Shown: positions 27,480 through 37,429 of the stretch, one piece after another
Layout: every line of letters starts with the position of its first letter
Numbering within the stretch: position 1 is the stretch's first letter
Assembly (NCBI RefSeq): GCF_026151205.1
Contig: NC_087072.1
Coordinates: forward strand, 3,305,375-3,369,374
Origin: Bolinopsis microptera
Taxonomy: Eukaryota > Ctenophora > Tentaculata > Lobata > Bolinopsidae
Length of the DNA: 64,000 nt
Reading direction: 5' to 3'
Notes under the pieces: model-generated
What the model was told of the DNA's origin: nothing
Database searches by the model: none
The model's input: the letters and a program-made list of their open reading frames with translations, nothing else
Translations under genes and position numbers: made by a program

Positions 27480-27715
27480 GGGAATTACTATTTAGATTTT
27501 TGGTACCATTTCGAAGACATGAGGACATCGTAGTATTCACTGTATTCGAGTGCTGGGAAGCATTAATTCGGTTTTCTTCCCAGCGCTCAAATACAGCTTA
27601 TACATTATACTTCGATGTCCTGGGTCCCCATGGCCATATATAATGTATAATGAGGCTATTATTATAGCATTATGGATCCCTTCGTCCCCAAAATTTGCTG
27701 GAGTGGTCGTAGGAC
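27480..27715. repeat. Spacer between hairpin units 1 and 2, itself partly palindromic
   Basis: Its edges pair (GGTTGGTCCTAGGACCACC against GTGGTCGTAGGACCAACC), as do GAAGCATTAATTCGG-flanking CCCAGC segments near 27550-27590. No gene. Confidence 0.6.
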
Positions 27716-28297
27716 CAACCAAAACTCCTTCAGACCAATTTTGAACCATTATGAGCACTTTCAGGATACAATTCATTTCCGTTCATTTCCGTTCATTCTA
27801 TGAACCTGGGTCATTTTGTGCGACTTTCGATGGTCTTTAGGCCTAGCTTATGACACTATCTATCATAGAAAACCGAATTGGGGGTTCCCAGCCCTTACGT
27901 AATAAGTCTCAAATTGAAATGACACACATGCGCCACCTATTGATTTACATGATAAACCTGCTAGCGCATGTGTATCATTATTTTTTTTGACACACATGCG
28001 CTACCTAGGAAGCGCATGTGTATCATTATTTTTTTTGACACACATGCGCTAGCAGGTTTATCGTGTAAATCAATAGGTGGCGCATGTGTGTCATTTCAAT
28101 TTGAGACTTATTACGTAAGGGCTGGGAACCCCCAATTCGGTTTTATATGATAGATAGTGTCATAAGCTAGGCCTAAAGACCATCGAAAGTCGCACAAAAT
28201 GACCCAGGTTCATAGAATGAACGGAAATGAACGGAAATGAATTGTATCCTGAAAGTGCTCATAATGGTTCAAAATTGGTCTGAAGGAGTTTTGGTTG
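27716..28297. repeat. Palindromic hairpin unit 2
   Basis: Same sequence as unit 1, with two hairpins (GCGCATGTGTATC...GACACACATGCGC) around a CCTAGG centre near 28009. Confidence 0.88.
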
Positions 28298-28390
28298 TAA
28301 CCATGTCATAACCATGTCATAACCATGTCATAACCATGTCATAACCATGTCATAACCATGTCATAACCATGTCATAACCATGTCATAACC
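28297..28390. repeat. 11-bp satellite, unit GTCATAACCAT, ~8 copies
   Basis: Inverted orientation relative to 26700-26871. Confidence 0.93.
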
Positions 28391-28913
28391 AATTTTGAAC
28401 CATTATGAGCAATTTTGGGATACAATTCATTTCCGTTCATTTCTGTTCATTTCCGTTCATTCTATGAACCTGGGTCATTTTGTGCGACTTTCGATGACCT
28501 CTAGGCCTAGCTTATGACACTATCTATCATAGAAAACCGAATTGGGGGTTCCCAGCCCTTACGTATTAAGTCTCAAATTTAAATGACACACATGCGCCAC
28601 CTATTGATTTACATGATAAACCTGCTAGCGCATGTCTGTAACTTTTGTTTTTGACACACATGCGCTAGCAGGTTTATCATGTAAATCAATAGGTGGTGCA
28701 TGTGTGTCATTTCAATTTGAGACTTATTACGTAAGGGCTGGGAACCCCCAATTCGGTTTTATATGATAGATAGTGTCATAAGCTAGGCCTAAAGACCATC
28801 GAAAGTCGCACAAAATGACCCAGGTTCATAGAATGAACGGAAATGAACGGAAATGAATTGTATCCTGAAAGTGCTCATAATGGTTCAAAATTGGTCTGAA
28901 GGAGTTTTGGTTG
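28386..28913. repeat. Palindromic hairpin unit 3
   Basis: Same as units 1 and 2, but the centre is a single hairpin (GCGCATGTCTG ... GACACACATGCGC) without CCTAGG. Confidence 0.87.
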
Positions 28914-29007
28914 TAACCATGTCATAACCATGTCATAACCATGTCATAACCATGTCATAACCATGTCATAACCATGTCATAACCATGTCATAACCATGTC
29001 ATAACCA
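28913..29007. repeat. 11-bp satellite, unit GTCATAACCAT, ~8 copies
   Basis: Same length and orientation as 28297-28390; with unit 3 and unit 4 it forms an almost exact ~615-bp tandem repeat. Confidence 0.93.
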
Positions 29008-29530
29008 ATTTTGAACCATTATGAGCAATTTTGGGATACAATTCATTTCCGTTCATTTCTGTTCATTTCCGTTCATTCTATGAACCTGGGTCATTTTGTG
29101 CGACTTTCGATGACCTCTAGGCCTAGCTTATGACACTATCTATCATAGAAAACCGAATTGGGGGTTCCCAGCCCTTACGTATTAAGTCTCAAATTTAAAT
29201 GACACACATGCGCCACCTATTGATTTACATGATAAACCTGCTAGCGCATGTCTGTCACTTTTGTTTTTGACACACATGCGCTAGCAGGTTTATCATGTAA
29301 ATCAATAGGTGGCGCATGTGTGTCATTTCAATTTGAGATTTATTACGTAAGGGCTGGGAACCCCCAATTCGGTTTTCTATGATAGATAGTGTCATAAGCT
29401 AGGCCTAGAGGTCATCGTAAGTCGCACAAAATGACCCAGGTTCATAGAATGAACGGAAATGAACGGAAATGAATTGTATCCTGAAAGTGGTCATAATGGT
29501 TAAAAATTGGTCTGAAGGAGTTTTGGTTGT
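29005..29530. repeat. Palindromic hairpin unit 4
   Basis: Nearly identical to unit 3 at an offset of about 615 bp, suggesting recent tandem duplication. Confidence 0.87.
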
Positions 29531-29802
29531 AACCATGTCATAACCATGTCATAACCATGTCATAACCATGTCATAACCATGTCATAACCATGTCATAACA
29601 ATGTCATAACCATGTCATAACCATGTCATAACCATGTTATAACCATGTCATAACCATGTCATAACAATATCATAACCATGTCATAACCATGTCATAACCA
29701 TGTCATAACCATGTCATAACCATGTCATAACCATGTCATAACCAAGTCATAACCATGTCATAACCATGTCATAACCATGTCATAACCATGTCATAACCAT
29801 GT
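29531..29802. repeat. 11-bp satellite, unit GTCATAACCAT, ~25 copies
   Basis: It mirrors the left-arm satellite but is longer, with a few variants (ACAATGTC, ACCATGTTAT). Confidence 0.93.
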
Positions 29803-30394
29803 AAGAAAAAGGCGTCATAGCCATGTCACAAGCTGACCACTATGATTGCATTAACAATAAAGCGTTATTCTAAAAATAATTATGAATTATAACCGAGAAA
29901 ACACGTTTACTTTTTCATTATTCTTATTTTGTAAATGTGCTGTAATTATTTTATTAACTGGGCCGTACTGCCAGCTAACTGTGACATGTAAAATATTGAC
30001 GTTGTTTTTATTCGTTCGTAAATGATAAACGGTTGCGGAATGACATTGAAAAGGCACAGGCTGAGCGCCGCCCAGTAACACAGACATTTCGCTTCGAAAA
30101 GAAAGTTGCGCGTGTTACTTGAACTTCGAACAAATTTAGACAAGCATCATCCGTCGACGTACCGGCGAGTTCAATTTCCAATCCTTTCTTTAACAGGTGA
30201 TACTTGTAGTCGTAAAATATTTGCTTCAAATATTAATCAGGACCGTCGACGAGTCCAACTCAGCGCGCGTCCTGGTAGGTTATATTAAACTTACAAGTCA
30301 CGCGTCGCGAACCTCATTTGTATTTTATTTCGCCTTCGCTATACCGTGGCGAAAGCCACGATACGACCGCGCAGTCCACAACGAAGGGCTGAGG

Positions 30395-30457
30395 TTGTAG
30401 GTTTACAACCTACCAGGACGCGCGCCGAGTTGGACTCGTCGACCCGTTATATATTAA
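30395..30457. mobile_element. 63-bp solo M1 insertion with 8-bp target duplication
   Basis: It runs from TTGTAGGTTTACAACCTACC to CCCGTTATATATTAA, flanked on both sides by GGCTGAGG (30387-30394 and 30458-30465). The matching place in the other arm (25985-25992) has a single CCTCAGCC and no insert, so it serves as the empty site. Confidence 0.75.
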
Positions 30458-30682
30458 GGCTGAGGGTAATAAATTTACCGGATGGTGCAGGGAAATTGGT
30501 AAAAACACGACTTCAATCTTACATTAATTGTATAAAATTCTAATTTCAGGTAAACAAGCAAAGTTTGTTTTTAATTATTACATATAACTATTAGTTGACG
30601 GATGTTACTCGTTTAAATTTTTCGATGCGAAGTTTACTGGGCCGCGCTCAGCCTCAAGCCTGTCATTCCGCCGAATTTATAT

Positions 30683-30780
30683 TACTATTAACGGGTGATA
30701 CTCGTAAAATATCTTTTCCATATATTGGACCGTTGACGAGTCCAACTCGGCGCGCGTCCTGGTAGGTTATAAACCTACAA
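30683..30780. mobile_element. 98-bp solo M1 insertion with 9-bp target duplication
   Basis: It runs from TACTATTAACGGGTGATACT to GTTATAAACCTACAA, flanked by AATTTATAT (30674-30682 and 30781-30789). The left arm has a single ATATAAATT at 25760-25768 without the insert. Confidence 0.78.
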
Positions 30781-32187
30781 AATTTATATGATTATGAACA
30801 TATAATATACAAATTAAGTGCAAGTAAGTAAGTAAATATTTCATGCTAGGCATGTGGCACCCATTACGGTACGGCTTTTTTGCTTTGCATAGCAGCTCAG
30901 CGAGGTCCGCAGGGTCGGGTGCCGGGTGCATTTTGCCTATATCTAACGACAAACAAGGTGGCCTTACGACGAGAAGCATTATTGGATCAATGCGCGGCAA
31001 GCTTGCTTATAGTTGCTACGAAGTATCCCGAAACTGGTTAGTCCATTATCATTTATAACAATAAACACATTGTTGGCACTTGGCAGTTGGCTTGATACAC
31101 GAATTGCATTTTGATCTTCGCGCACGATCCCAGGACACAGGAGCTCGCCTGCAATACTTGGCGGCGCTCAGCCTGTCGTTCTACCGCACGCGCAGCAGGC
31201 AGCTTCATTCCTCCATAGCTCCATTCTCCAATTTACTGGGCCGCGCTCAGCCTGTCATTCCGCCAAATCTTTATTTAATGAACATAATAGCCTGGGGTCC
31301 TCAGGTAATCTCCAATGAGTATGTTTATAAATATTATAGCTTGCATGTAGCACGATGCGTTACTGTGCCGCGCCGTGCATTCAATTATTGATTATGCTTC
31401 TTGCAACGCTAAATCGGCGAAATGCGCTACTGTGCATTGGCATCGCCGAGCTGCGATGAATTGACATCGTCAATTAACATATATTATAGCCTGTGCAGCA
31501 ACAGTACACGCGCTTTAACCTAACCATGTGCTTTCGCGCCACTGCAGCGTGCAGGCGCGCTCGTTTCACACGGGAGGCGAGCGGAGAGGAGTTTAAAGAT
31601 AAAATAGAGATAAGGATAAAATACATATATAATTATAAATAGATAAAGATAGCGATTAGAATATTAAATAGAGATTTTACAGCAATTTTACAAAAATGAC
31701 ACACATGGGCCACCTAATGATATACATGATAAACCTGCTAGCGCATGTGTATCAAAAATTTTTTTGACACACATACGCTACCTAGGAAGCGCATGTGTAT
31801 CATTATTTTTTTGACACACATGCGCTTCCATAATACAACGCGTATGACAAAATTGTATCACGTCGTTTCACTATGGTGGAAGTTTCTAGAGATTCTACGA
31901 TACAGGGGAGCCGCGCACTCGTGCGCGGCGGGTCATACAACGTATGACAATGACAAGAATAATTTTGAAAGAGAATAATAAGCTCAAAAACACAATTGTC
32001 CAATTTCTCCGTGAAAGCACAATACCGTCATTAGGTTTTGTCTATGTGTCTCTAAAGTGGTCTTAAACGATTCGGTGCACGTCAACTTCGAACTTGATGC
32101 AGGACTAGGATTAATCAAATTATTTACGGATGGTACTCTGTACTCGTATAAATTTCTTCGAAGTACAAAGTAGCGCGCGCCGGGTTA

Positions 32188-32469
32188 GGGGTCGTTCACA
32201 TATTACGTAATCAGCTGAGGGGCCAGGGGGTTAATTAACAATGTGAATTCTTCGCAGCTCGGCGAGGCCCAGTAGCGCATCTCGCAGATGCAAGATGGTT
32301 GCGATAAGCATAATTGAGTGCGCGGCGCGGCCCAGTAACGCATCGCGCTACAACTGAGGTGGGTTCCAAATAATTACGCTAATGTGATTTTGACACAATA
32401 GCTATGTGTAAAACTGATGCCGGGGGTAAAAATGTTCCAAAAATGATTAAGTAATATGTGAACGACCCC
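32188..32469. mobile_element. Harbinger-like MITE interrupted by an M2 module
   Basis: The ends GGGGTCGTTCACATATTACG and AAGTAATATGTGAACGACCCC-type are flanked by TTA on both sides, fitting the 3-bp TTA/TWA duplication of PIF/Harbinger elements. Inside, about 32232-32355 is an M2 copy (AGCTCGGCGAGG ... CGCATCGCGCTACAA), which makes this copy longer than the one at 35629. Confidence 0.7.
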
Positions 32470-33740
32470 TTAGTCGATTAACAAGTCCAATTAAATAGTG
32501 CCTTGCGCGCGCTACAAGTAATATTTTTAATTTGTAGGTTTTTAACTTACCAAGAAGTGCGCCGAGTTGGACTCGTCAATGGTCTAGGTGCTTGAAAACA
32601 TTTGGAACAAATATTGAATATGTTACGAGTATCACCCGTTAAGTCGTAGCTTAGTACATACATATAACATTGCTGATTGCGCGCAATGAAACCTATGCAT
32701 TGCGATGAAATGCCGCGCACGCGCATTTATACAGGCGTACGTTTATATAGGCGCAGCATTTCATCGCAGTTTTCATCGCAATGTACGCGTTTCATTGCAA
32801 TGTTATAGTTAAGGCGCCACTATTAAAGATTATATTGTATATTATAGCGAGCCCATGTCGATCTATCCCACTTCAAATAACACCCGTTATTTTGATTTCC
32901 TAACCGTAACCTTGCTCTAACGAGAGCCCTGAGCCCTCTCGCTTGCAGTTCATACGTTGTAGACCTGCCACACACGATCGAGGCGAGTGCGTGGCTGTAT
33001 TGTGGCCACGATACTACGTACTAGCCACTTAATGAAACGACAATGGCAAATGGGGGCCACGACGTGATACAATTACAACCTTACCTGGGGACCTCAGGCT
33101 ATTATAAATAGAGATTCGGCGGAATGACAGGCTGAGCGCGGCCCAGTAATTACAACCCTAATAAAAGGATTGACATCGTTAATTAATCCTGCCGCGCACG
33201 AGTTTAATTGACAATGTCAATTCTTTGCAGCTTGGCGAGGTCCAGGAGCGCATTTCGCCGCGCCGATCTAACGAAGCATTGCGAGAGGCATTATTGGATG
33301 CGCGGCGCGTCACAGTAACGCATCGCGCTACAAGTAACGCGGTTGTATCGTGGCTTTCGCCACGATACTAGTTAAACGACTATAAAACAACAATGGGGGT
33401 CACGACGTGATACAAGGTCCCCTGCATGTAAAAAGTGTTTATTACCATTCTCCATTAAAATCCACATTTTTAGTTACCAATACCATGACAACCGAAAATG
33501 GAGAAAGGCATCTCAGCATTGCGAGTTAAACACTTATGGTAATTTGATATCGGGAGCGCGTACATCCAAGAATCGCAAAGAATTACAACCAGAGCTAGGA
33601 GAGTCATCGTTGTTAAAGTTATTTGTAGCGCAATGCACTACTGGGCCGCGCAGCCAATAATGCTTCTCGCTAGATCGCAGATCGGCGAGATGCACCACTG
33701 GGCCTCGCCGAGCTGTCAAGGATTGACATCGTGAATCAAC

Positions 33741-34815
33741 GTTGTTATATAAATAAGTGATTTGAGTTCATAGGGAGTTTGTAAGAAGCAATTCTCACTA
33801 TAAACCAATAACCACGCTATTCTGATTCAGCCCCTCTTCATGTTAGCATGGCTACCATGTACCAGATGTTTAATCGCCTACAGTAACCTGACACCAGGAG
33901 CTTATACTCCAAGGTTTACTGGGATCGAGAGTCAAGCGAGTCAAGGAGTTGCTATTTAAAGAAGCGATTTTGAGTTCAGAAGTGTCCAGTCGGGGTTGAG
34001 AAAGTATTGACTAATAGAAAGTATTAACTAATAGTTCTACTTCTCTACTTGTTCTAAGATTTGTTGACTCTCCCTCCGGGGAGAAGCATAGTTTTATTTT
34101 AAAAGGACAGCCTCTCGTGATAAATTAGTCTAGTTCCCTAGAAAGGGGTAATTTTAATTGGAAAGTAGTGTTGCTTATCATCCTTCTAATATTTTTAAAG
34201 TTTATCTTCGAGTTTCACTTGTCAACCTTGAACTTTGCTTTGAGATCATTTCGAGCTTACTCTCGGTCATCGCTCTTTTAGTTTTACAGTCTTTTGCGTA
34301 GAGTATACTTAGCATAGAACTGGGTATTAACCTCAGGTGATCTAAGGGGATCATCTAGGCCACTCTTACTCTATTATGTTATAAGTCTTCTAGTCGCTCT
34401 GTTAGCCATTCAACTAATTAGAGACAGATTACTAACGTTACAAAATTTTCCCTCGAACCAGATTTCTGTAAACATGCCCATACGTTGTTTTAAACCTATT
34501 AAAACATTCCTTTTAATAAATCTCAATCAAACAATTGGTTTCACTCAAATTAATTTTGCTGCAGATGTGTCAAAATAAATATTAAGTTTTAATGGTTTAC
34601 TTCAAAAACTTGCAGACTGAGTAAAGCATTCAAATCTTCTAATTTATCATTACATTAGGAAAATCAAAGCCATAAACAGAAAAGGAATGCCCGACGAAAT
34701 CACCGAACAAAAAGCCACAGAACAAGCTCCCTTTGGGTCTCAAACACCGGCCAACAAACAAAATGGTCCCTCGAACCAGATTTTACATCCTGATTGTAAC
34801 CCCATTTCCGTTTAG
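33741..34815. other. Non-coding DNA right of the repeat nest
   Basis: No recognised exon or RNA. A 43-codon open frame starts at ATG 34688 and ends at TAG 34815, but it has no motif and does not join in frame to the following candidate exon. Confidence 0.45.
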
Positions 34816-34904
34816 AATTACCATGGAACAAGCTTTGGAAATTGTTCAGAACGTCGCTGAGTTAGGCGAGAAAATAATGGAAGAGAACAACCGCCTCCGG
34901 GAGG
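34816..34904 (+). CDS. Candidate exon with CC1-box-like coiled coil
   Basis: An acceptor (TTTCCGTTTAG, ending 34815) and a donor (GAGG|GTAAAT, from 34905) bracket a short open stretch with ATG at 34823. It encodes MEQALEIVQNVAELGEKI followed by MEENNRLRE. The pattern VAELGxxIMEENxxL resembles the CC1 box (AAxxGxxLLxxN) by which BICD, Spindly and HAP1/TRAK-type adaptors contact dynein light intermediate chain. Known from the family: this box lies near the N-terminus of such coiled-coil adaptors. I could not find the next exon; the segment past the donor loses the helical pattern. It may be a first coding exon of an adaptor gene or chance. Confidence 0.4.
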
Positions 34905-35628
34905 GTAAATGCTTTGCTATTTCTATAATGTCATTTTCCCTCAGACTAAAACTTGCAATAGATAGGGTAGGATTAAAACAACATTTCTATTCTTCCCTGA
35001 TTATCGTTAACTCAAATCCATCTCCCACACAACGAAACGATCTGAGAATAAAACTTGCAAAAGTGACAGCCCAACTACCCCCATGCGCGTGTAATTGGTG
35101 CATGCCTCAGTAAAAACTCTTCAAGTATTCTTGCACAAATAACGTTTATATGTTATATGTTGTATGTATACTATTTACACCCTTTGGTAACATCTGTTTT
35201 AATCGGTCCAAAATCATAACACAAAATTACTTCCAATTCTCCTGAAAAAAAATTAAATCTGTCAAATTCAAACAAGGTATCCGTATAAGAAGACCCTTGC
35301 TACTGCAATAATATCAAAGGAAAATTAATCTAAAAACGCGTCTGCACTCAGGGTCCATATGTTCAGCTTTATGATTAGTAATAGTAAAATAAAAATACAC
35401 GACCATCAGCACAAATATCCTTTTTTATTTTCTATCGAGTCAGTCCTCCAATCTGCAGCGGCCTCCAAGTAAAGTGGGGGATTCAGCCGAGTTTGAAGAA
35501 GTTCATTTACACTACTTCAAAAGTCAGGACGCGTCAGGGGGAGCCTCCACACTGGAAATGTTTCAGTTTAGCCCGTGTTAGACACATACAAAATTTAAAA
35601 AGCCGACTAAACGTGCCATTTGTACTTA
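34905..35628. other. Non-coding DNA
   Basis: AT-rich, no recognised feature. Confidence 0.5.
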
Positions 35629-35753
35629 GGGGTCGTAATCATTTTTTGAAACATTTTTACCCCCCCTTTACACATAACTATTGTGTCAAAATTACACTAG
35701 CGTAATCATTCGGAAACCCCCCTCAGCTGATTACGTAATATGTGAACGACCCC
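35629..35753. mobile_element. 125-bp Harbinger-like MITE
   Basis: It starts GGGGTCGTAATCATTTTTTG and ends ATTACGTAATATGTGAACG + ACCCC, flanked by TTA on each side (35626-35628 and 35754-35756). The inner part matches the element at 32188 in the opposite orientation. Terminal GGGGTCGT and TTA duplications are as in PIF/Harbinger-derived MITEs. Non-coding. Confidence 0.75.
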
Positions 35754-37013
35754 TTACGATAGTAAAACCTCCATTAAGCCAATTAATTCGCAGTTTTTAG
35801 ACAAAAGACGTTACCCACCTGGTTCTCGAGAGAAAGGAAGGTGACGAGGTGGCGACAATTTTCATTCCGGTTTAGACTCGCAGCTAAAGACGTCCACTTT
35901 ACTCTCTGCTACAACCACTACCAGTGTTACACGCGGACTAGTTCTCGCAGTCACTCTCCAGCCTTTTAAACTTAAAGGAAAAAACACTTTAGATCTTTCA
36001 TAAAAAGGTCTAAAGGCCTATGCTCCATTGGACGCGAGCATTCTCAAATATGGTTAACTTAGATACGGCGTCACGGTACTCACCATAGACAGTTAGGCCG
36101 CTCACTAATCGTAGGTGCGTTCGCTGACAGCCCTGGCTAAAACCCACGTCCTGAAAGATGTTTCTATCACCACAAAATAAGGTCTCATAATGTAGCACAG
36201 TAGGTGGTACCTAGCTGCCTGACTTAGGGGTAGGTTTTAACAAACGAAAAGCGACAAATATGGAGTTTTACGGAAAAGAACGAAAAAATTATAACTTACT
36301 AAAATAATGGATCCACGTCATGATTCGTGAAGCTAAAACTGGTGAGAAATGATCATGTAACATGAAAGTGAAATGAGTTTAGGTTTGGGCAGACGAATAG
36401 TGACAAACTCTTTCAACAATTGGTAGAAAGAAAATAGCAAAGTAGCAGATAATTAGAAATGGGGTCACGTGATGCATGGAACTAGGTCCAATTGGTGGAC
36501 TAATTATAGGAATGAAGTTTATTGGTTGTAGTGAAATGCTTTTACAGTACCTAATGATAGGTATGAAACTAAACGCTGAGAAATGAGAACGTGTATTATT
36601 TGAGGTACTGAACTGGATGATGATTAATCACTCTACACTCGACTGTCACGCGACTTTTTCAACCCGTTCTCTAGCTGGTCCTGAACGACTATTCGCAACC
36701 CTAACCCTCTCATCTGATCCCAACCCTAACCCTAACCCAATCCTTAGCAAAAACATATGCTGAAACCCTAACCCTAACGAGAAATTAGACTAACTTCCTT
36801 ATACGGTCATATCACGTGATCGAGACAGTTTTTCGCCAATATCTCGTCAGGGGAGCATTTTAACCCTATGTCATGGGGGGTGATTCAGAATCAGCGTCCG
36901 AAAATACATCGATTGAAGTTGGTTACAACCGTCGGGGGCCTTTTTAGAACAATCTCGAAGATCGACTGTAGAGTGATTTAGCACGCTCGTACTGAACTCT
37001 GGTTTCTATATAT
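35754..37013. other. Intergenic DNA with telomere-like fragments
   Basis: No gene seen. Around 36705-36778 there are short runs of CCCTAA (the metazoan telomere hexamer), two to three copies at a time, interrupted. AATCACTCTACACTCGA at about 36627 and TCGACTGTAGAGTGATT at about 36963 are near-perfect inverted repeats that may bound a ~350-bp element including these runs. Confidence 0.5.
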
Positions 37014-37079
37014 TCATTTTTCACACCTGACTCAAATTAGTTCATATATGAACTAATTTGAGTCAGGTGTGAAAAATGA
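37014..37079. repeat. Perfect 66-bp palindrome
   Basis: The left half ends ...TTAGTTCATA and the right half starts TATGAACTAA..., with no loop and no mismatch over 33 bp per arm (TCATTTTTCACACCTGACTC at the left end). Confidence 0.92.
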
Positions 37080-37094
37080 TCTTACAATAAACAA

Positions 37095-37421
37095 TCATGA
37101 AACAAACAGTTTCAAATACGCACGCCTAACGTTCTTCCACCTCCAGCAAAAACGTCGAGTTATGTCCTCGTGGTTGGGTCCTGTACAAGCATGGCCCAAC
37201 AGCTCCAAGAACTCTCGAGCCTCGGTGAAAGTTAGCTTATGGTATCCTGCTGCAGACAGGCGTTCATACACTAACGCGTCCACCCGGGCCCAATATGAAT
37301 AACGCTGTTGAGGAGCTGTCGACCTAGGAATGCGCGGGGGGAGAGTCGAATTTTCCACTCTCCATCGAGTTTTGGAAGGGAGCGTAGGAATGTCGGGGTA
37401 AGGCTCATCTTCAACAGTCAA
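37095..37421 (-). CDS. Unrecognised open frame, coding-like, no ATG
   Basis: About 108 codons are open on the minus strand, with balanced amino-acid use unlike the low-complexity frames nearby. It contains RVENSTLPPRIPRSTAPQQR, YWARVDALVYERLSAAGYHK, LTFTEAREFLELLGHACTG and RRFCWRWKNVRRAYLKLF before a TGA. The 5' end has TTG, not ATG, and is preceded by an acceptor-like CACTCGTAG|G, so if real it would be a terminal exon. I do not recognise a domain. It begins 16 bp from the perfect palindrome and lies in a repeat-rich region, so a transposon-derived fragment is as likely as a host gene. Confidence 0.35.
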   Translation of the reverse strand: MTVEDEPYPDIPTLPSKTRWRVENSTLPPRIPRSTAPQQRYSYWARVDALVYERLSAAGYHKLTFTEAREFLELLGHACTGPNHEDITRRFCWRWKNVRRAYLKLFVS

Positions 37422-37429
37422 TCCCTACG

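Larger units (their letters stand above)
24752..31832. repeat. Large fold-back inverted repeat
   Basis: The left arm, 24752 to about 26960, is matched in reverse complement by about 29440 to 31832. For example, the segment with CACGCTGCAGTGGCGCGAAA near 25030 returns inverted near 31540. The segment ATAACGCTTTATTGTTAATG near 26634 is found inverted near 29851. The arms differ by scattered substitutions and by two extra insertions in the right arm. The centre (about 26870-29530) holds four palindromic units separated by 11-bp satellites and one spacer. Long inverted repeats made of internal repeats resemble foldback (FB/Galileo-type) transposons. Confidence 0.82.
23220..33740. repeat. Ten-kilobase nest of inverted, GC-rich short mobile repeats
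   Basis: The region is built from a few sequence modules recurring in both orientations. Module M1 has ends ACGGGTGATACTCG and TAGGTTATAAACCTACAA, with core CGTCGACGAGTCCAACTCGG. Module M2 runs from ATTGACATCGTCAATT to CGCATCGCGCTACAA. Module M3 is GGAATGACAGGCTGAGCGC. There are also GCGCATGTGTGTC hairpins. M1 copies lie near 23718, 24386, 24600, 26090, 30190, 30395, 30683 and 32533. M2 copies lie near 23631, 24115, 25103, 31340, 32232, 33208 and 33625. M3 copies lie near 23853, 25303, 25770, 30045, 30640, 31160, 31235 and 33119. No transposase or other protein is readable; all open frames are short and motif-free. Confidence 0.85.

Noticed and set aside
26700-29802. Regularly spaced repeats resembling a CRISPR array
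   Set aside because: The 11-bp units are contiguous without unique spacers, and the host is an animal genome.
23631-33719. Many 60-120-codon frames in the repeat nest
   Set aside because: They recur with the repeats in both orientations, carry no motif and have no consistent start.
36700-36780. Telomere (CCCTAA repeats)
   Set aside because: Only two to three copies at a time, interrupted, and genes or repeats lie on both sides; at most an interstitial fragment.
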